A stretch of DNA of 44,413 bases from Actinomadura kijaniata NBRC 14229 (GTDB lineage Bacteria; Actinomycetota; Actinomycetes; Streptosporangiales; Streptosporangiaceae), in NCBI RefSeq assembly GCF_001552175.1, contig NZ_BCQR01000099.1, positions 1 through 44,413 on the forward strand, given 5' to 3'. Position 1 is the stretch's first letter, and the number at the start of each line of letters is the position of its first letter. The notes under the pieces were generated by a model, which worked only from the letters and a program-made list of their open reading frames with translations, made no database searches and was not told the DNA's origin. Position numbers and translations under genes: made by a program. Shown here in pieces: positions 1 through 8,159 of the stretch.

Positions 1-110
1 CCCCCCCCGCCACACGGCCCCACCACACGGCCCCACCACGCAGCCCGCCACGCAGCCCGCCACGCAGCCTCGCTACACGGCCCCGCCGCACGGCATCGCC
101 GTGCGGCCCC
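1..110. repeat. Degenerate 12-13 bp C-rich tandem repeats at the window edge
   Basis: Units resembling CACACGGCCCCAC and CACGCAGCCCGC follow each other about eight times. They could be the tail of a Pro/His-rich coding region that begins left of the window or an intergenic simple repeat; the window edge prevents a decision. No ORF with convincing codon use covers it. Confidence 0.5.
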
Positions 111-141
111 TCTCACACAGCAGCGGAGCCGCCGGAATGCA

Positions 142-181
142 GCGTGGTGCCCCGGCCGTCAGGCCGGGGCACCACGCTTTT
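142..181 (+). terminator. Strong intrinsic terminator
   Basis: A perfect 16-bp stem (142-157 with 162-177) closes a GTCA loop and is followed by TTTT at 178-181 on the plus strand. It would end a plus-strand transcript entering from the left of the window. The convergent M14 peptidase gene ends at 216, so the stem may also act on that transcript, although no T-run follows it on the minus strand. Confidence 0.85.
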
Positions 182-215
182 CCGTCCTCACCCCGAGCGG
201 CGGCGGCCTCCGCCG

Positions 216-1466
216 TTACTCCAGGTCGTGCTCGTGCCGGAACGCCCGTGCCGCCGCGTCCTCCTTCGTCCCCGGCAGGCTCTCGAACGAGTCCGGGTCG
301 ATCCTCCGCACCCGTCCGGTGGACACGTCGCCCAGCATCCGCACCAGGCCCGCCGTGACCGCCCGGGTGAACCGTTCCGCCTGCCGGTGTCCCATGGTCT
401 GGGTCTGGCCCCGCACCTCGAACAGCACCGTCCCGGTCCCGATCAGCGCCATCGACGAGCGCGCCTGTCCCGGCAGGTCACGCGTCGGCGCGTGCGGGTA
501 GCGCGCCCCGATGTACCCGCGGTCCTCGATCCCCCGGAACGCGCTGATGGCGAGCTGCTTGGAGTACGTCTTGGCGTACGTCCTGGCGTACGGCGCGTAC
601 TTGCCTCCGGGCTCGAAGAACTTGTCCGGCAGCGGCGGGTAGTCCACCGCGACGTCCAGCAGCCGGTTCTTCACGTCCTCCCGTACGCACGCGCCCTGGT
701 GGTGCAGGTCGACGTACACGTCGACCTTCCCCTTGCGCGCCCGCAGCCGCTTGTAGACGTCCCGCAGGACCTGCGACTCGGGGTTCAGGAACCACCCGGG
801 CCGGTCCGGCGCCCCCGGAACGTCCTCGGCCTTCGGCCGGTAGTCCAGGTCCGGGTTGAAGTCGCGGTTCAGGTCGAAGCCGGGGCGCTTGGCGTAGTCG
901 TCGCCCTGCAACTGCCCGTCGAGGTAGTTCCACGCCGGGGGCCGCCCCGCGAGCTGCGGGAAGTCCTTCTGCACCTCGGTCCAGGCGTTGTCGTTGCCGC
1001 GCCGGTCCAGCTCGGCCCCGTCCGGGTTGATCTTCGGGACGGCGACGAACGTGATCTCGCGCCGCACCCGCCGCGCCTCGGGCGAGTCCGAGGTCCCCAG
1101 CCACTTCAGGATGCGCAGCAGGGCGGTGGTGCCGGTCTTCTCGTTCCCGTGGATCTCGCTGGTGACCAGGAAGACCCTGGGCCCGTTCCCGACGGTGGCG
1201 GTGTGGATGGCGCGCCCCCGGTTGGAGCGGCCGACGACCTGGACGTCCACCCGTCCCCGGCTCGCCCGCTCGATCCGGGCCAGCTCGCGGCGCATCTCGC
1301 GGTAGTCGACGAACTTCCAGATGGGCAGGTCGCGCGGCTCGTCGCTGCACTCCGCCGGCGGCGGCGCGGCCGGACGCGCGGGGGCGGGGGCGGCGAGGGC
1401 TGGTGGCGCGGTCAGCGCCAGCGCGAGCGGGACGAGCAGCAGGGGCACGGTACGGCGGGGGCGCAT
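216..1466 (-). CDS. Secreted M14-family zinc carboxypeptidase
   Basis: A 416-aa protein with a Sec signal peptide (basic start, then a Leu/Ala-rich core ending near ALA at residue 26) and a mature M14 carboxypeptidase domain. The zinc site HxxE is seen in IHGNEKTG, a later His in DLHHQG is the third ligand, and FEVRGQ holds the candidate catalytic Glu. NPDGAELDRRGND and GFDLNRDF match the substrate-binding segments of the family. It should remove C-terminal residues from peptides outside the cell. The ATG at 1466 has a GGAGA ribosome site a few bases upstream. It stands alone, downstream of the LysR gene on the same strand and separated from it by about 120 bp, so no operon is implied. Confidence 0.9.
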   Translation of the reverse strand: MRPRRTVPLLLVPLALALTAPPALAAPAPARPAAPPPAECSDEPRDLPIWKFVDYREMRRELARIERASRGRVDVQVVGRSNRGRAIHTATVGNGPRVFLVTSEIHGNEKTGTTALLRILKWLGTSDSPEARRVRREITFVAVPKINPDGAELDRRGNDNAWTEVQKDFPQLAGRPPAWNYLDGQLQGDDYAKRPGFDLNRDFNPDLDYRPKAEDVPGAPDRPGWFLNPESQVLRDVYKRLRARKGKVDVYVDLHHQGACVREDVKNRLLDVAVDYPPLPDKFFEPGGKYAPYARTYAKTYSKQLAISAFRGIEDRGYIGARYPHAPTRDLPGQARSSMALIGTGTVLFEVRGQTQTMGHRQAERFTRAVTAGLVRMLGDVSTGRVRRIDPDSFESLPGTKEDAAARAFRHEHDLE

Positions 1467-1589
1467 GCGGTCTCCGGGGGACGAGAGCTCCTTGTGCCCC
1501 GGACCCTAGATCGACTCCGCCGGGCCGGGGACGTCCAAGATCGCCAACGTGCCCCCGCGAAATCGATGGATCTTGTCGTTGACGTCCGG

Positions 1590-2594
1590 TCAGGCGTGCG
1601 TGACCAGCGCCTCCACGCCCGCCGGGAGGCTGCCCGCGAGCGCCGCCTCCACCAGGAACGTCTCCAGCGCGTCCTGGAACGCGCGCGCCGCGTGCGTGGG
1701 CTGCACGTCCTTGCGGTGCGCCAGCGCGATCGTGCGTTGCAGCTCCGGGTGGTGCCCCCGGCGCGGCCCGTCGCCCAGCACCAGCGGCGTTCCGCGCAGC
1801 CCCGGCCGCCCGGCCAGCACCATGCTCGGCACCACCGCGACGCCCAGCCCCGCCTCCACGAACCGCAGCACCGCGTCCATCTCGCCGCCCTCGACGGCGA
1901 ACCTCGGCTCGAACCCGGCGTCCCGGCACGCGGTGATCGTCGCCTCCCGCAGGTCGTAGCCGGACCGGAACATCACCATCGGACGGTTGCGCAGGTCCTC
2001 GATCCGCAGGTAGGAGCGGCGCGGCACCTGGGCCGGCTCCCGCGAGGAGGGCCGCCCCCGCTCACCCCCGGCGTTCCCCGCGGGGGAGGCGACGACCAGG
2101 TGCTCCCGCAGGATCGGCTTCGTCTCCAGCGGCGGGTCGCCGTGCAGCGGCAGGATCACCAGCGCCAGGTCCAGCGACCCCCGCGTCAGCTCCCGCACCA
2201 GGTCCCGCGACCCGCCCTCCTCCACGATGATCTGGATGCCGGGGTAGGCGTCGTGGAACCGCCGCAGCACGTCGCCGAGCAGCCCCGCGCACAGCGACGG
2301 CGTCGCCCCGAGCCGCACCCGCCCCCGCCGCAGCCCCGCGAGTTCCTGCACCTCCAGGCGGGCGGTGTCGACGTCGGCGAGGATGCGCTTGGCGAGCGGC
2401 AGCAGCGCCTCCCCGGCCGGGGTCAGGGTGATGTTCCCCCGCGCCCGGCTGAACAGCGACGCGCCGAGCTCGGCCTCCAGCGCGCGGATCTGCTTGGACA
2501 GCGACGGCTGCGCGACGTGCAGGGCCTCCGCCGCCTGGGTGAAGTGCCGCACCTCGGCGACGGCGACGAAATAGGCGAGCTGCTGCAACTGCAT
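1590..2594 (-). CDS. LysR-family transcriptional regulator
   Basis: A 334-aa protein, a normal LysR length. Residues 1-60 form the winged helix-turn-helix (FTQAAEALHVAQPSLSKQIR is the recognition part), followed by the linker helix and a LysR substrate-binding domain from about residue 90. No cofactor can be read from the sequence. LysR proteins usually control a divergent neighbour; the gene upstream here (Crp/Fnr type at 2686-3366) lies on the same strand, so the target is unclear. An insertion of about 20 polar residues near position 180 (Gly/Arg/Ser-rich) is longer than usual in this family. Confidence 0.92.
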   Translation of the reverse strand: MQLQQLAYFVAVAEVRHFTQAAEALHVAQPSLSKQIRALEAELGASLFSRARGNITLTPAGEALLPLAKRILADVDTARLEVQELAGLRRGRVRLGATPSLCAGLLGDVLRRFHDAYPGIQIIVEEGGSRDLVRELTRGSLDLALVILPLHGDPPLETKPILREHLVVASPAGNAGGERGRPSSREPAQVPRRSYLRIEDLRNRPMVMFRSGYDLREATITACRDAGFEPRFAVEGGEMDAVLRFVEAGLGVAVVPSMVLAGRPGLRGTPLVLGDGPRRGHHPELQRTIALAHRKDVQPTHAARAFQDALETFLVEAALAGSLPAGVEALVTHA

Positions 2595-2685
2595 CCTGCC
2601 AAGTTACGTGGCCGGTTCCGGCGTTCCGGGCGAAGGGTCCCCCGGAGCGAGACACCGCGTGCCGCCTGTCGCAGCGGGCGTCCGG

Positions 2686-3366
2686 TCAGCGGGCGTGGCG
2701 GCGCAGCGCCTGGAGGTCGTGCACGATCACCACGCGGCGGCCGGTCTCGATCCACCCGTGCCGCCGCAGCGTCCGCAGCGCCTTGCTGACCGCCTCCCGC
2801 GACGCCCCCACCCAGCCGGCCAGCTCCTCCTGCGACAGGCTGAGGGTGATCCGGACGCTCTGCCCGCCCGCCCCGGCCGGGACGCCGAACCTGTCAGCCA
2901 GCTCCACCAGCCGCTGCGCGACCCGCCCGGTGGCGTCGAACATCCCGAACTCGATGCGCTTGCTGTCGGAGTCGCGCCACCGCTCGCACAGCGTCCGCAT
3001 GATGACGATCGCGGCCCCGCCGTTGTCCCGCAGGAACGCCGTGAAGTCCGGCACGGTGACGGCGAGCGCCCGCCCGTCCTCCAGCGCCGCCACGGTCGCC
3101 GACCGGGGCAGCCCGTCGATCGCGGCGACCTCTCCCAGCAGCGCGCCGGGCCCGCGCACCGCCAGCAGCGCCTCGCCGCCCTGCTCGCGGTCGGAGTAGG
3201 CCTTGACCTTCCCGGCGAGCAGCACCGCCACCCAGGTGGCCTCCTCCCCCTCCCAGAACAGCACCTCACCGCGGGCGAACTCCCGCACCCGGCCCCGCGA
3301 CTCCAGATCGGCACGCTCCTCCGGGGTGATCTCGGCGAGGAACGATCCAGGCTCAAAGGGGGTCAT
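2686..3366 (-). CDS. Crp/Fnr-family transcriptional regulator
   Basis: A 226-aa protein with an N-terminal cyclic-nucleotide-binding beta-roll (about residues 10-125) and a C-terminal winged helix-turn-helix (about 155-220). The phosphate-binding cassette reads GEVAAIDGLPRSATVAAL, keeping the Glu, Arg and Ser used by cAMP-binding members, so cyclic-nucleotide control is plausible. SQEELAGWVGASREAVSKAL is the recognition segment. There is no Fnr-type cysteine cluster. The ATG at 3366 lies 6 nt after a TAGCGT -10 box, so the mRNA is probably leaderless. A TGTGA-N6-CCACA site lies upstream of sdhCAB in this window; whether this protein binds it is not shown. Confidence 0.92.
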   Translation of the reverse strand: MTPFEPGSFLAEITPEERADLESRGRVREFARGEVLFWEGEEATWVAVLLAGKVKAYSDREQGGEALLAVRGPGALLGEVAAIDGLPRSATVAALEDGRALAVTVPDFTAFLRDNGGAAIVIMRTLCERWRDSDSKRIEFGMFDATGRVAQRLVELADRFGVPAGAGGQSVRITLSLSQEELAGWVGASREAVSKALRTLRRHGWIETGRRVVIVHDLQALRRHAR

Positions 3367-3372
3367 GGTTCC

Positions 3373-3400
3373 ACGCTAGATTTCCCGCCGCACCCCGCAA
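3373..3400 (-). promoter_or_regulatory. Leaderless promoter of the Crp/Fnr gene
   Basis: Read on the minus strand, TTGCGG (3400-3395) and TAGCGT (3378-3373) are 16 nt apart, and the ATG at 3366 follows 6 nt after the -10 box. This geometry predicts transcription starting at or next to the A of the start codon. There is no ribosome binding site. Confidence 0.6.
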
Positions 3401-3770
3401 CGGGTCAGACGATCACGAATGCGTCACGCGTTGTGTGTACTAATGCCTGTTCGCCCGGTGCCCACCGGGAGAGGGTGGACGCGCCGCCCGCGCCCGGCCC
3501 GGCGCAGGCGGCGAACGTTCGCGGGGAACGGCGGTACGGCGGGCGGCGGTGACGGGGGCACGCCGCCCGCCGACGTGCCGCGTTCCCGCGCCCGGGATCC
3601 CACCCGCGCACTAGATCCACGGCACCAGCCCCCGGAGGAGTTGGTGCCACGGCTTCTATGATCTTGGTCGGGCGCCTCCCAGGATGGTCCTCGGCGTTCC
3701 GCCCGCGCGTCTCGCGGCGGAACGGCACCGGCTCCGCCGAGCCGGTCATGTGACCAGAAGGGAAGACCCC
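3401..3770 (+). other. Gene-free stretch: divergent promoter region and leader of the secreted protein gene
   Basis: This gap contains a hairpin (GGCACCA 3621-3627 with TGGTGCC 3642-3648) whose loop contains GGAGGAG, and a short ORF (3658-3753, 31 codons plus a TGA) ending 17 nt before the ATG at 3771. An AGAAGGGA ribosome site precedes 3771. I recognise no known riboswitch fold. Leader-peptide control is possible but unsupported beyond position. Confidence 0.3.
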
Positions 3771-4220
3771 ATGTCTGTCAAGAAGCTCGTGCCGGCCCTC
3801 GCCGCCGCCGCCGCTCTGGGTGTGCTGGGCGCCCCCGCCGCCTCCGCCGCCGCCGCTCCGGCCGCTCCCGCCGCCGCGCCGGAGGTCTCCGCCAAGGCCA
3901 AGGTCCAGAAGTGGCACATCTCCGTCTCGCCGTTCGTGAAGGAGGAGAGCCGCGGCTTCAAGACCACCCGCAAGGGCGTCGTCTACGTCCAGGTGACCAA
4001 GAAGCAGTTCAAGCACCGGGTGGACCTGCGCCTGATCAAGTGCGGCTCGCACGTCGGCCTCACCGACTGGCAGCACGTCAAGAAGGACGGCAAGTACCAC
4101 GCCATGCGCGACAACGGCCGTAACAAGGTCATCGCCAAGGGCACCTGCCTGATGATCCAGGCCAAGCAGAGCCCGGGCGGCCACACGTACGGCAACATCA
4201 AGGACGTCAAGAAGGGCTGA
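3771..4220 (+). CDS. Small secreted basic protein, unknown function
   Basis: A 149-aa protein starting at the ATG preceded by AGAAGGGA. An earlier in-frame ATG at 3684 has no ribosome site and would put 29 unlikely residues before a clear signal peptide. The signal (MSVKKLVPALAAAAALGV, cleavage near ASA) leads into an Ala/Pro linker and a Lys-rich mature domain of about 100 residues with two cysteines, which could form a disulfide. I recognise no family. The terminator directly downstream and the opposite strand of its neighbours make it a single-gene unit. Confidence 0.8.
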   Translation: MSVKKLVPALAAAAALGVLGAPAASAAAAPAAPAAAPEVSAKAKVQKWHISVSPFVKEESRGFKTTRKGVVYVQVTKKQFKHRVDLRLIKCGSHVGLTDWQHVKKDGKYHAMRDNGRNKVIAKGTCLMIQAKQSPGGHTYGNIKDVKKG

Positions 4221-4238
4221 TCCTCCGGCCGACGCGAA

Positions 4239-4273
4239 GGGGGGCGGGGCCGCCGACGGCCCCGCCCCCCTTT
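4239..4273 (+). terminator. Intrinsic terminator between convergent genes
   Basis: A perfect 14-bp GC stem (4239-4252 with 4257-4270, loop CCGA) followed by TTT. It separates the secreted-protein gene from sdhB, which ends at 4281 on the other strand. The minus-strand side has only TT, so it is strongest for the plus strand but may serve both. Confidence 0.8.
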
Positions 4274-4280
4274 CCGTGCG

Positions 4281-5051
4281 TCACGCCGAGGGCGTGTCCT
4301 TGCCCTTCTTCACGATGCCGAGCTTGCTGCCCAGCCAGACCACCGGGTCGTACCTGCGGCCGACGACCCGTTCCTTCATCGGGATCAGCGCGTTGTCAGT
4401 GATCTTGATGTGCTCGGGGCAGACCTCGGTGCAGCACTTGGTGATGTTGCAGAAGCCCAGGCCGTGGTCGTCCTGCGCGATGTTGCGCCGGTCGGCCTCG
4501 TCGGCCGGGTGCATCTCCAGCTCCGCGATCCGCATCAGGAAGCGCGGCCCGGCGAAGCCGGGCTTGTTCTCCTCGTGGTCGCGGATGACGTGGCAGACGT
4601 TGTTGCACAGGAAGCACTCGATGCACTTGCGGAACTCCTGCGAGCGCTCGACGTCGACCTGCTGCATCCGGAACTCGCCCGGCTTGGTGTCGCCGGGGTC
4701 GAACGACGGGATCTGCCGCGCCTTCTCGTAGTTGAACGACACGTCCGTCACCAGGTCGCGGATGACGGGGAACGTGCGGACCGGCGTGACGGTGATGGTC
4801 TCGTCCTGGGTGAACGTCGACATCCGCGTCATGCACAGCAGCCGCGGCATGCCGTTGATCTCGGCGGAACAGGAGCCGCACTTGCCGGCCTTGCAGTTCC
4901 ACCGGACGGCCAGGTCGGGCGCCTGGGTGGCCTGGAGCCGGTGGATGATGTCGAGGACGACCTCGCCCTCGTTGACCTCGACCTTGTAGTCGACCAGCTC
5001 ACCGTCGCCGGCGTCACCGCGCCAGACCCGGAACTTGGCCAGGTAGCTCAT
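4281..5051 (-). CDS. sdhB: Succinate dehydrogenase/fumarate reductase iron-sulfur subunit (Sdh1 type)
   Basis: A 256-aa protein. The N-terminal ferredoxin domain has the [2Fe-2S] cysteines in CKAGKCGSCSAEI plus a later LLCMTRM; the C-terminal part has CIECFLCNNVCH and CNITKCCTEVCPEH for the [4Fe-4S] and [3Fe-4S] clusters. It passes electrons from the flavoprotein to the membrane subunit. The start ATG at 5051 overlaps the sdhA stop by 4 nt (ATGA), which fixes the start and implies coupled translation. An in-frame extension far upstream exists only as a shadow inside sdhA. It is the last gene of sdhCAB, with a terminator directly beyond. Confidence 0.95.
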   Translation of the reverse strand: MSYLAKFRVWRGDAGDGELVDYKVEVNEGEVVLDIIHRLQATQAPDLAVRWNCKAGKCGSCSAEINGMPRLLCMTRMSTFTQDETITVTPVRTFPVIRDLVTDVSFNYEKARQIPSFDPGDTKPGEFRMQQVDVERSQEFRKCIECFLCNNVCHVIRDHEENKPGFAGPRFLMRIAELEMHPADEADRRNIAQDDHGLGFCNITKCCTEVCPEHIKITDNALIPMKERVVGRRYDPVVWLGSKLGIVKKGKDTPSA

Positions 5052-6994
5052 CGGTCGCCCTCCTCGGTCTCGGCGATGACTTCCTTCACGTGGGCGGGCA
5101 GTTCCTCGCCGGTCAGGTACTTCTTGAGCTCGTCGGTCTCGAAGAGGGCGAGCAGGTCGTCGCGCATGGGGTCCATGGGCTGGCGGCGGAGCTCGACGCG
5201 GGGGTCGCCGGGGTCGCCGGTGAGGCGGCACACGAGGTTGACCTTGCGCCATTCGGCGGACATCTGCGGGTGGTCGTCGCGGGTGTGGCCGCCACGGCTC
5301 TCGGTGCGCTCCAGCGCCGCCCGGGCGATGCACTCGGAGACCAGCAGCATGTTCCGCAGGTCGAGGGCGAGGTGCCAGCCGGGGTGGTAGCCGCGGCCGC
5401 CGTGGGCGGCGACGGGCGCGACGCCGACCCGGGCGACGCGTTCGCGGAGCTTCTCCAGCGCCTCCAGGGCCTGCTGGAGCTCCTCCTCCTTGCGGATGAT
5501 GCCGACCAGGTCGTTCATGGTCTGCTGGAGTTCGGAGTGGACGGCGTAGGGGCTCTCGCCGCCCTCGCGGGCCAGCGGGGCCAGCGCCTCGGTGGCGGCC
5601 TTGTCGATCTCGTCCTCGGGGACGGCGGGACGCTCGGCCAGCGCGTCGACGTACTCGGCGGCCCCCAGCCCGGCGCGCCGCCCGAACACGAGCAGGTCGG
5701 TGAGGGAGTTGCCGCCGAGGCGGTTGGAGCCGTGCATGCCGCCGGAGCACTCCCCGGCCGCGAACAGGCCGGGCACGAGGGCCGCCCCGCTGTCGGGGTC
5801 GACCTCGACGCCACCCATCACGTAGTGGCAGGTCGGGCCGACCTCCATGGGCTCCTTGGTGATGTCGACGTCGGCCAGCTCCTTGAACTGGTGGTGCATC
5901 GCCGGGAGCCGCCGTTTGATCTCCTCCGCGCCGCCGGGCATGCGGTCCACGACGGTCAGGAAGACGCCGCCGTGCGGTGAGCCGCGTCCGGCCTTGACCT
6001 CGGCGTTGATGGCGCGGGCGACCTCGTCGCGCGGCAGCAGCTCGGGGGGCCGCCGGTTGTTGTCGGGGTCGTCGTACCAGCGGTCGGCCTCCTCCTCGGA
6101 GGTGGCGTACTTGTCCTTGAACACCTCGGGGATGTAGTCGAACATGAACCGCTTGCCGTCGGAGTTCTTCAGGACGCCACGGTCGCCGCGCACCGACTCG
6201 GTGACGAGGATGCCCTTGACCGAGGGCGGCCAGACCATCCCGGTCGGGTGGAACTGGACGAACTCCATGTTCAGCAGGGTCGCCCCGGCCAGCAGCGCCA
6301 GGGCGTGGCCGTCGCCGGTGTACTCCCACGAGTTGGAGGTGACCTTGAACGCCTTGCCGATCCCGCCGGTCGCCAGCACCACGGCCGGGGCCTCGAACAC
6401 GACGAACTTCCCGGTCTCGCGGACGTAGGCGAACGCGCCCGCGACGCGGTCCCCGTCCAGCAGCAGCCGGGTCACGGTGGTCTCGGCCCACACCTTCAGG
6501 CGGGCCTCGTAGTCGCCGAGCTCCCGGTGGTCCTCCTGCTGGAGGGCGACGATCTTCTGCTGCGCGGTGCGGATGAGCTCCAGGCCGGTGCGGTCGCCGA
6601 CGTGCGCCAGGCGCGGGTACTCGTGGCCGCCGAAGTTCCGCTGGGAGATCTTGCCGTCCTTGGTGCGGTCGAACAGCGCGCCCCAGTGCTCCAGCTCCCA
6701 GACGCGGTCGGGGGCCTCCTTGGCGTGCAGTTCGGCCATGCGCCAGTTGTTGAGGAACTTGCCGCCGCGCATGGTGTCGCGGAAGTGGACCTGCCAGTTG
6801 TCGTTGGGGTTGACGTTGCCCATCGCCGCCGCGGCGCCGCCCTCGGCCATGACGGTGTGCGCCTTGCCGAACAGCGACTTGGAGATGACCGCGGTCTTCT
6901 TGCCCTGGAGGCGGGCCTCGATCGCGGCCCGCAGCCCGGCACCGCCCGCGCCGATCACCACGACGTCGTAGGAGTGCCGTTCGATCTCAGTCAT
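5048..6994 (-). CDS. sdhA: Succinate dehydrogenase/fumarate reductase flavoprotein subunit
   Basis: A 648-aa protein of normal size for the family. VVVIGAGGAGLRAA is the FAD dinucleotide fold; the His in GKAHTVMAEGG sits where SdhA carries its covalent flavin; QFHPTG, HYVMGGVEVD and RLGGNSLTDLLVFG are conserved substrate and FAD segments. It oxidises succinate to fumarate at the inner face of the membrane. It lies 12 nt downstream of sdhC and overlaps sdhB by 4 nt, so the three are one operon. Gene order CAB and subunit sizes match mycobacterial Sdh1 (Rv0249c-Rv0247c type) rather than the four-subunit SdhCDAB. Confidence 0.96.
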   Translation of the reverse strand: MTEIERHSYDVVVIGAGGAGLRAAIEARLQGKKTAVISKSLFGKAHTVMAEGGAAAAMGNVNPNDNWQVHFRDTMRGGKFLNNWRMAELHAKEAPDRVWELEHWGALFDRTKDGKISQRNFGGHEYPRLAHVGDRTGLELIRTAQQKIVALQQEDHRELGDYEARLKVWAETTVTRLLLDGDRVAGAFAYVRETGKFVVFEAPAVVLATGGIGKAFKVTSNSWEYTGDGHALALLAGATLLNMEFVQFHPTGMVWPPSVKGILVTESVRGDRGVLKNSDGKRFMFDYIPEVFKDKYATSEEEADRWYDDPDNNRRPPELLPRDEVARAINAEVKAGRGSPHGGVFLTVVDRMPGGAEEIKRRLPAMHHQFKELADVDITKEPMEVGPTCHYVMGGVEVDPDSGAALVPGLFAAGECSGGMHGSNRLGGNSLTDLLVFGRRAGLGAAEYVDALAERPAVPEDEIDKAATEALAPLAREGGESPYAVHSELQQTMNDLVGIIRKEEELQQALEALEKLRERVARVGVAPVAAHGGRGYHPGWHLALDLRNMLLVSECIARAALERTESRGGHTRDDHPQMSAEWRKVNLVCRLTGDPGDPRVELRRQPMDPMRDDLLALFETDELKKYLTGEELPAHVKEVIAETEEGDR

Positions 6995-7006
6995 GATGTC
7001 CGCCGC

Positions 7007-7837
7007 CTAGTTGAAGAATCGCAGGTCGGAGATGGTCTCGCTGGCCACGAGCGCCACGTACAGGTCGGCGACGACCAGCGAGCCGAGGGTGATGAGCGCG
7101 TACTGCCCGTGCCGTTCGTTGAGCTTGGAGACCCAGCCCCACATCCGGTACCGGAACGGATGCTTGGAGAAGTTCTTCAACCGGCCGCCGACGATGTGGC
7201 GGCAGGAGTGGCACGACAGGGTGTAGCCCCACAGCAGGATGACGTTGGCCAGCAGGATGATGCTGCCGAGCCCGATCCCGAACCCGCCGTCCTTGCCGTG
7301 GAACGCGCGGACGGCGTCGTAGGTGTTGATCAGCGAGATGACGAACGCGGCCATCCAGAAGTAGCGGTGCAGGTTCTGCCCGATGAGGGGGAACCGGCGC
7401 TCGCCGGTGTACTTCTTGTGCGGTTCGGCGACCGCGCAGGCGGGGGGCGACGCCCAGTACGAGCGGTAGTACGCCTTCCGGTAGTAGTAGCAGGTCAGGC
7501 GGAACAGCAGCAGGAACGGCAGCGACAGCGCCGCGAACGGGATCCAGCCGCGCGTCCAGGACGGCAGGAAGGTGCCGAACTCCCCGGCGTCGCCGGTGAC
7601 CCCGTTGACGGTGACGTTGTTGCAGATCTCGTTCAGGCAGGGCGAGTAGAACGGCGTCAGGTAGTGGTACTCGGGAACGTAGAAGGCCGCGCCCCAGAAG
7701 GCCCGGACGGTCGCGTAGACCACCCACGCAGTGAAGATCACTAGCGTGGTGATCGGATAGACGCGCCAGTTGTCGGTGCGGAGCGTACGTTCTCTAATCC
7801 GGGCGCGCGCTTTGTCCGGCGCCTCCACAGTGCTCAT
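7007..7837 (-). CDS. sdhC: Succinate dehydrogenase membrane subunit, Sdh1 type
   Basis: A 276-aa membrane protein with about five hydrophobic helices, larger than the 100-150 aa anchors of classical SdhC/SdhD, as in mycobacterial Sdh1. A Cys/His cluster, SCHSCRH, lies near residue 210 at the end of a helix, and two further cysteines lie in SPCLNEICNN on the predicted outer loop. From memory, the M. smegmatis Sdh1 structure has a membrane-embedded Rieske-type [2Fe-2S] centre in this subunit; the CxHxxCH pattern here would suit that but needs a structural alignment. The start has GGAGAG 5-6 nt upstream. First gene of the operon. Confidence 0.9.
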   Translation of the reverse strand: MSTVEAPDKARARIRERTLRTDNWRVYPITTLVIFTAWVVYATVRAFWGAAFYVPEYHYLTPFYSPCLNEICNNVTVNGVTGDAGEFGTFLPSWTRGWIPFAALSLPFLLLFRLTCYYYRKAYYRSYWASPPACAVAEPHKKYTGERRFPLIGQNLHRYFWMAAFVISLINTYDAVRAFHGKDGGFGIGLGSIILLANVILLWGYTLSCHSCRHIVGGRLKNFSKHPFRYRMWGWVSKLNERHGQYALITLGSLVVADLYVALVASETISDLRFFN

Positions 7838-8159
7838 AGACGCTCTCCAGAGCTCGGGATCTCAGGGACTTCCCCGGGTACGGCGGGAGCACACGCGGCC
7901 GTCGCGCCCCGGCCCGGACGGCACCGCGGTCAGGCGGTGACGCCTCGTGTGCGCTACCAGCGAGGCGACCCTACGCCACCTCTCCGGCGCTGTGACATAC
8001 ACAACACCCACTCGGTGGTGTGACCCTGACCACAGATTATGACACTGCGCAACGTCCGATACATCGTCCGTGGGGCATAGCCTGCCCTTATGGCCTGGAG
8101 GCATCGACACCAGACCGCCAGGCCATGATCGAATCGCCCGGCGGGTGCGATAGGGGGAG
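7838..8159 (-). other. Gene-free stretch: sdhCAB upstream region
   Basis: Holds the sdhC ribosome site, the CRP-like site at 8019-8034 and a second weaker TGTGA half-site at 7991. Read on the minus strand, a -10-like TAATCT lies upstream of the CRP-like site, so binding there would sit at or below the start of transcription. An 82-codon minus-strand ORF inside (7862-8110) has poor codon use and no family, and I do not call it. Confidence 0.5.
8019..8034. promoter_or_regulatory. CRP/GlxR-like site upstream of sdhCAB
   Basis: TGTGACCCTGACCACA matches the TGTGA-N6-TCACA consensus of Crp/GlxR proteins at nine of ten positions. It lies about 180 bp before sdhC. GlxR and mycobacterial CRP are known to control sdh genes in other actinobacteria, which makes the position sensible. 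A Crp/Fnr gene lies at 2686-3366. Confidence 0.5.

Noticed and set aside
144..2789. Long plus-strand open frame opposite the M14 and LysR genes
   Set aside because: It is an antisense shadow; composition is Arg/Pro/Leu-rich without any domain, and both genes below it are clear family members.
7862..8110. Small minus-strand ORF between sdhC and the XRE regulator
   Set aside because: No family and no ribosome site; it covers the CRP-like site and promoter region.
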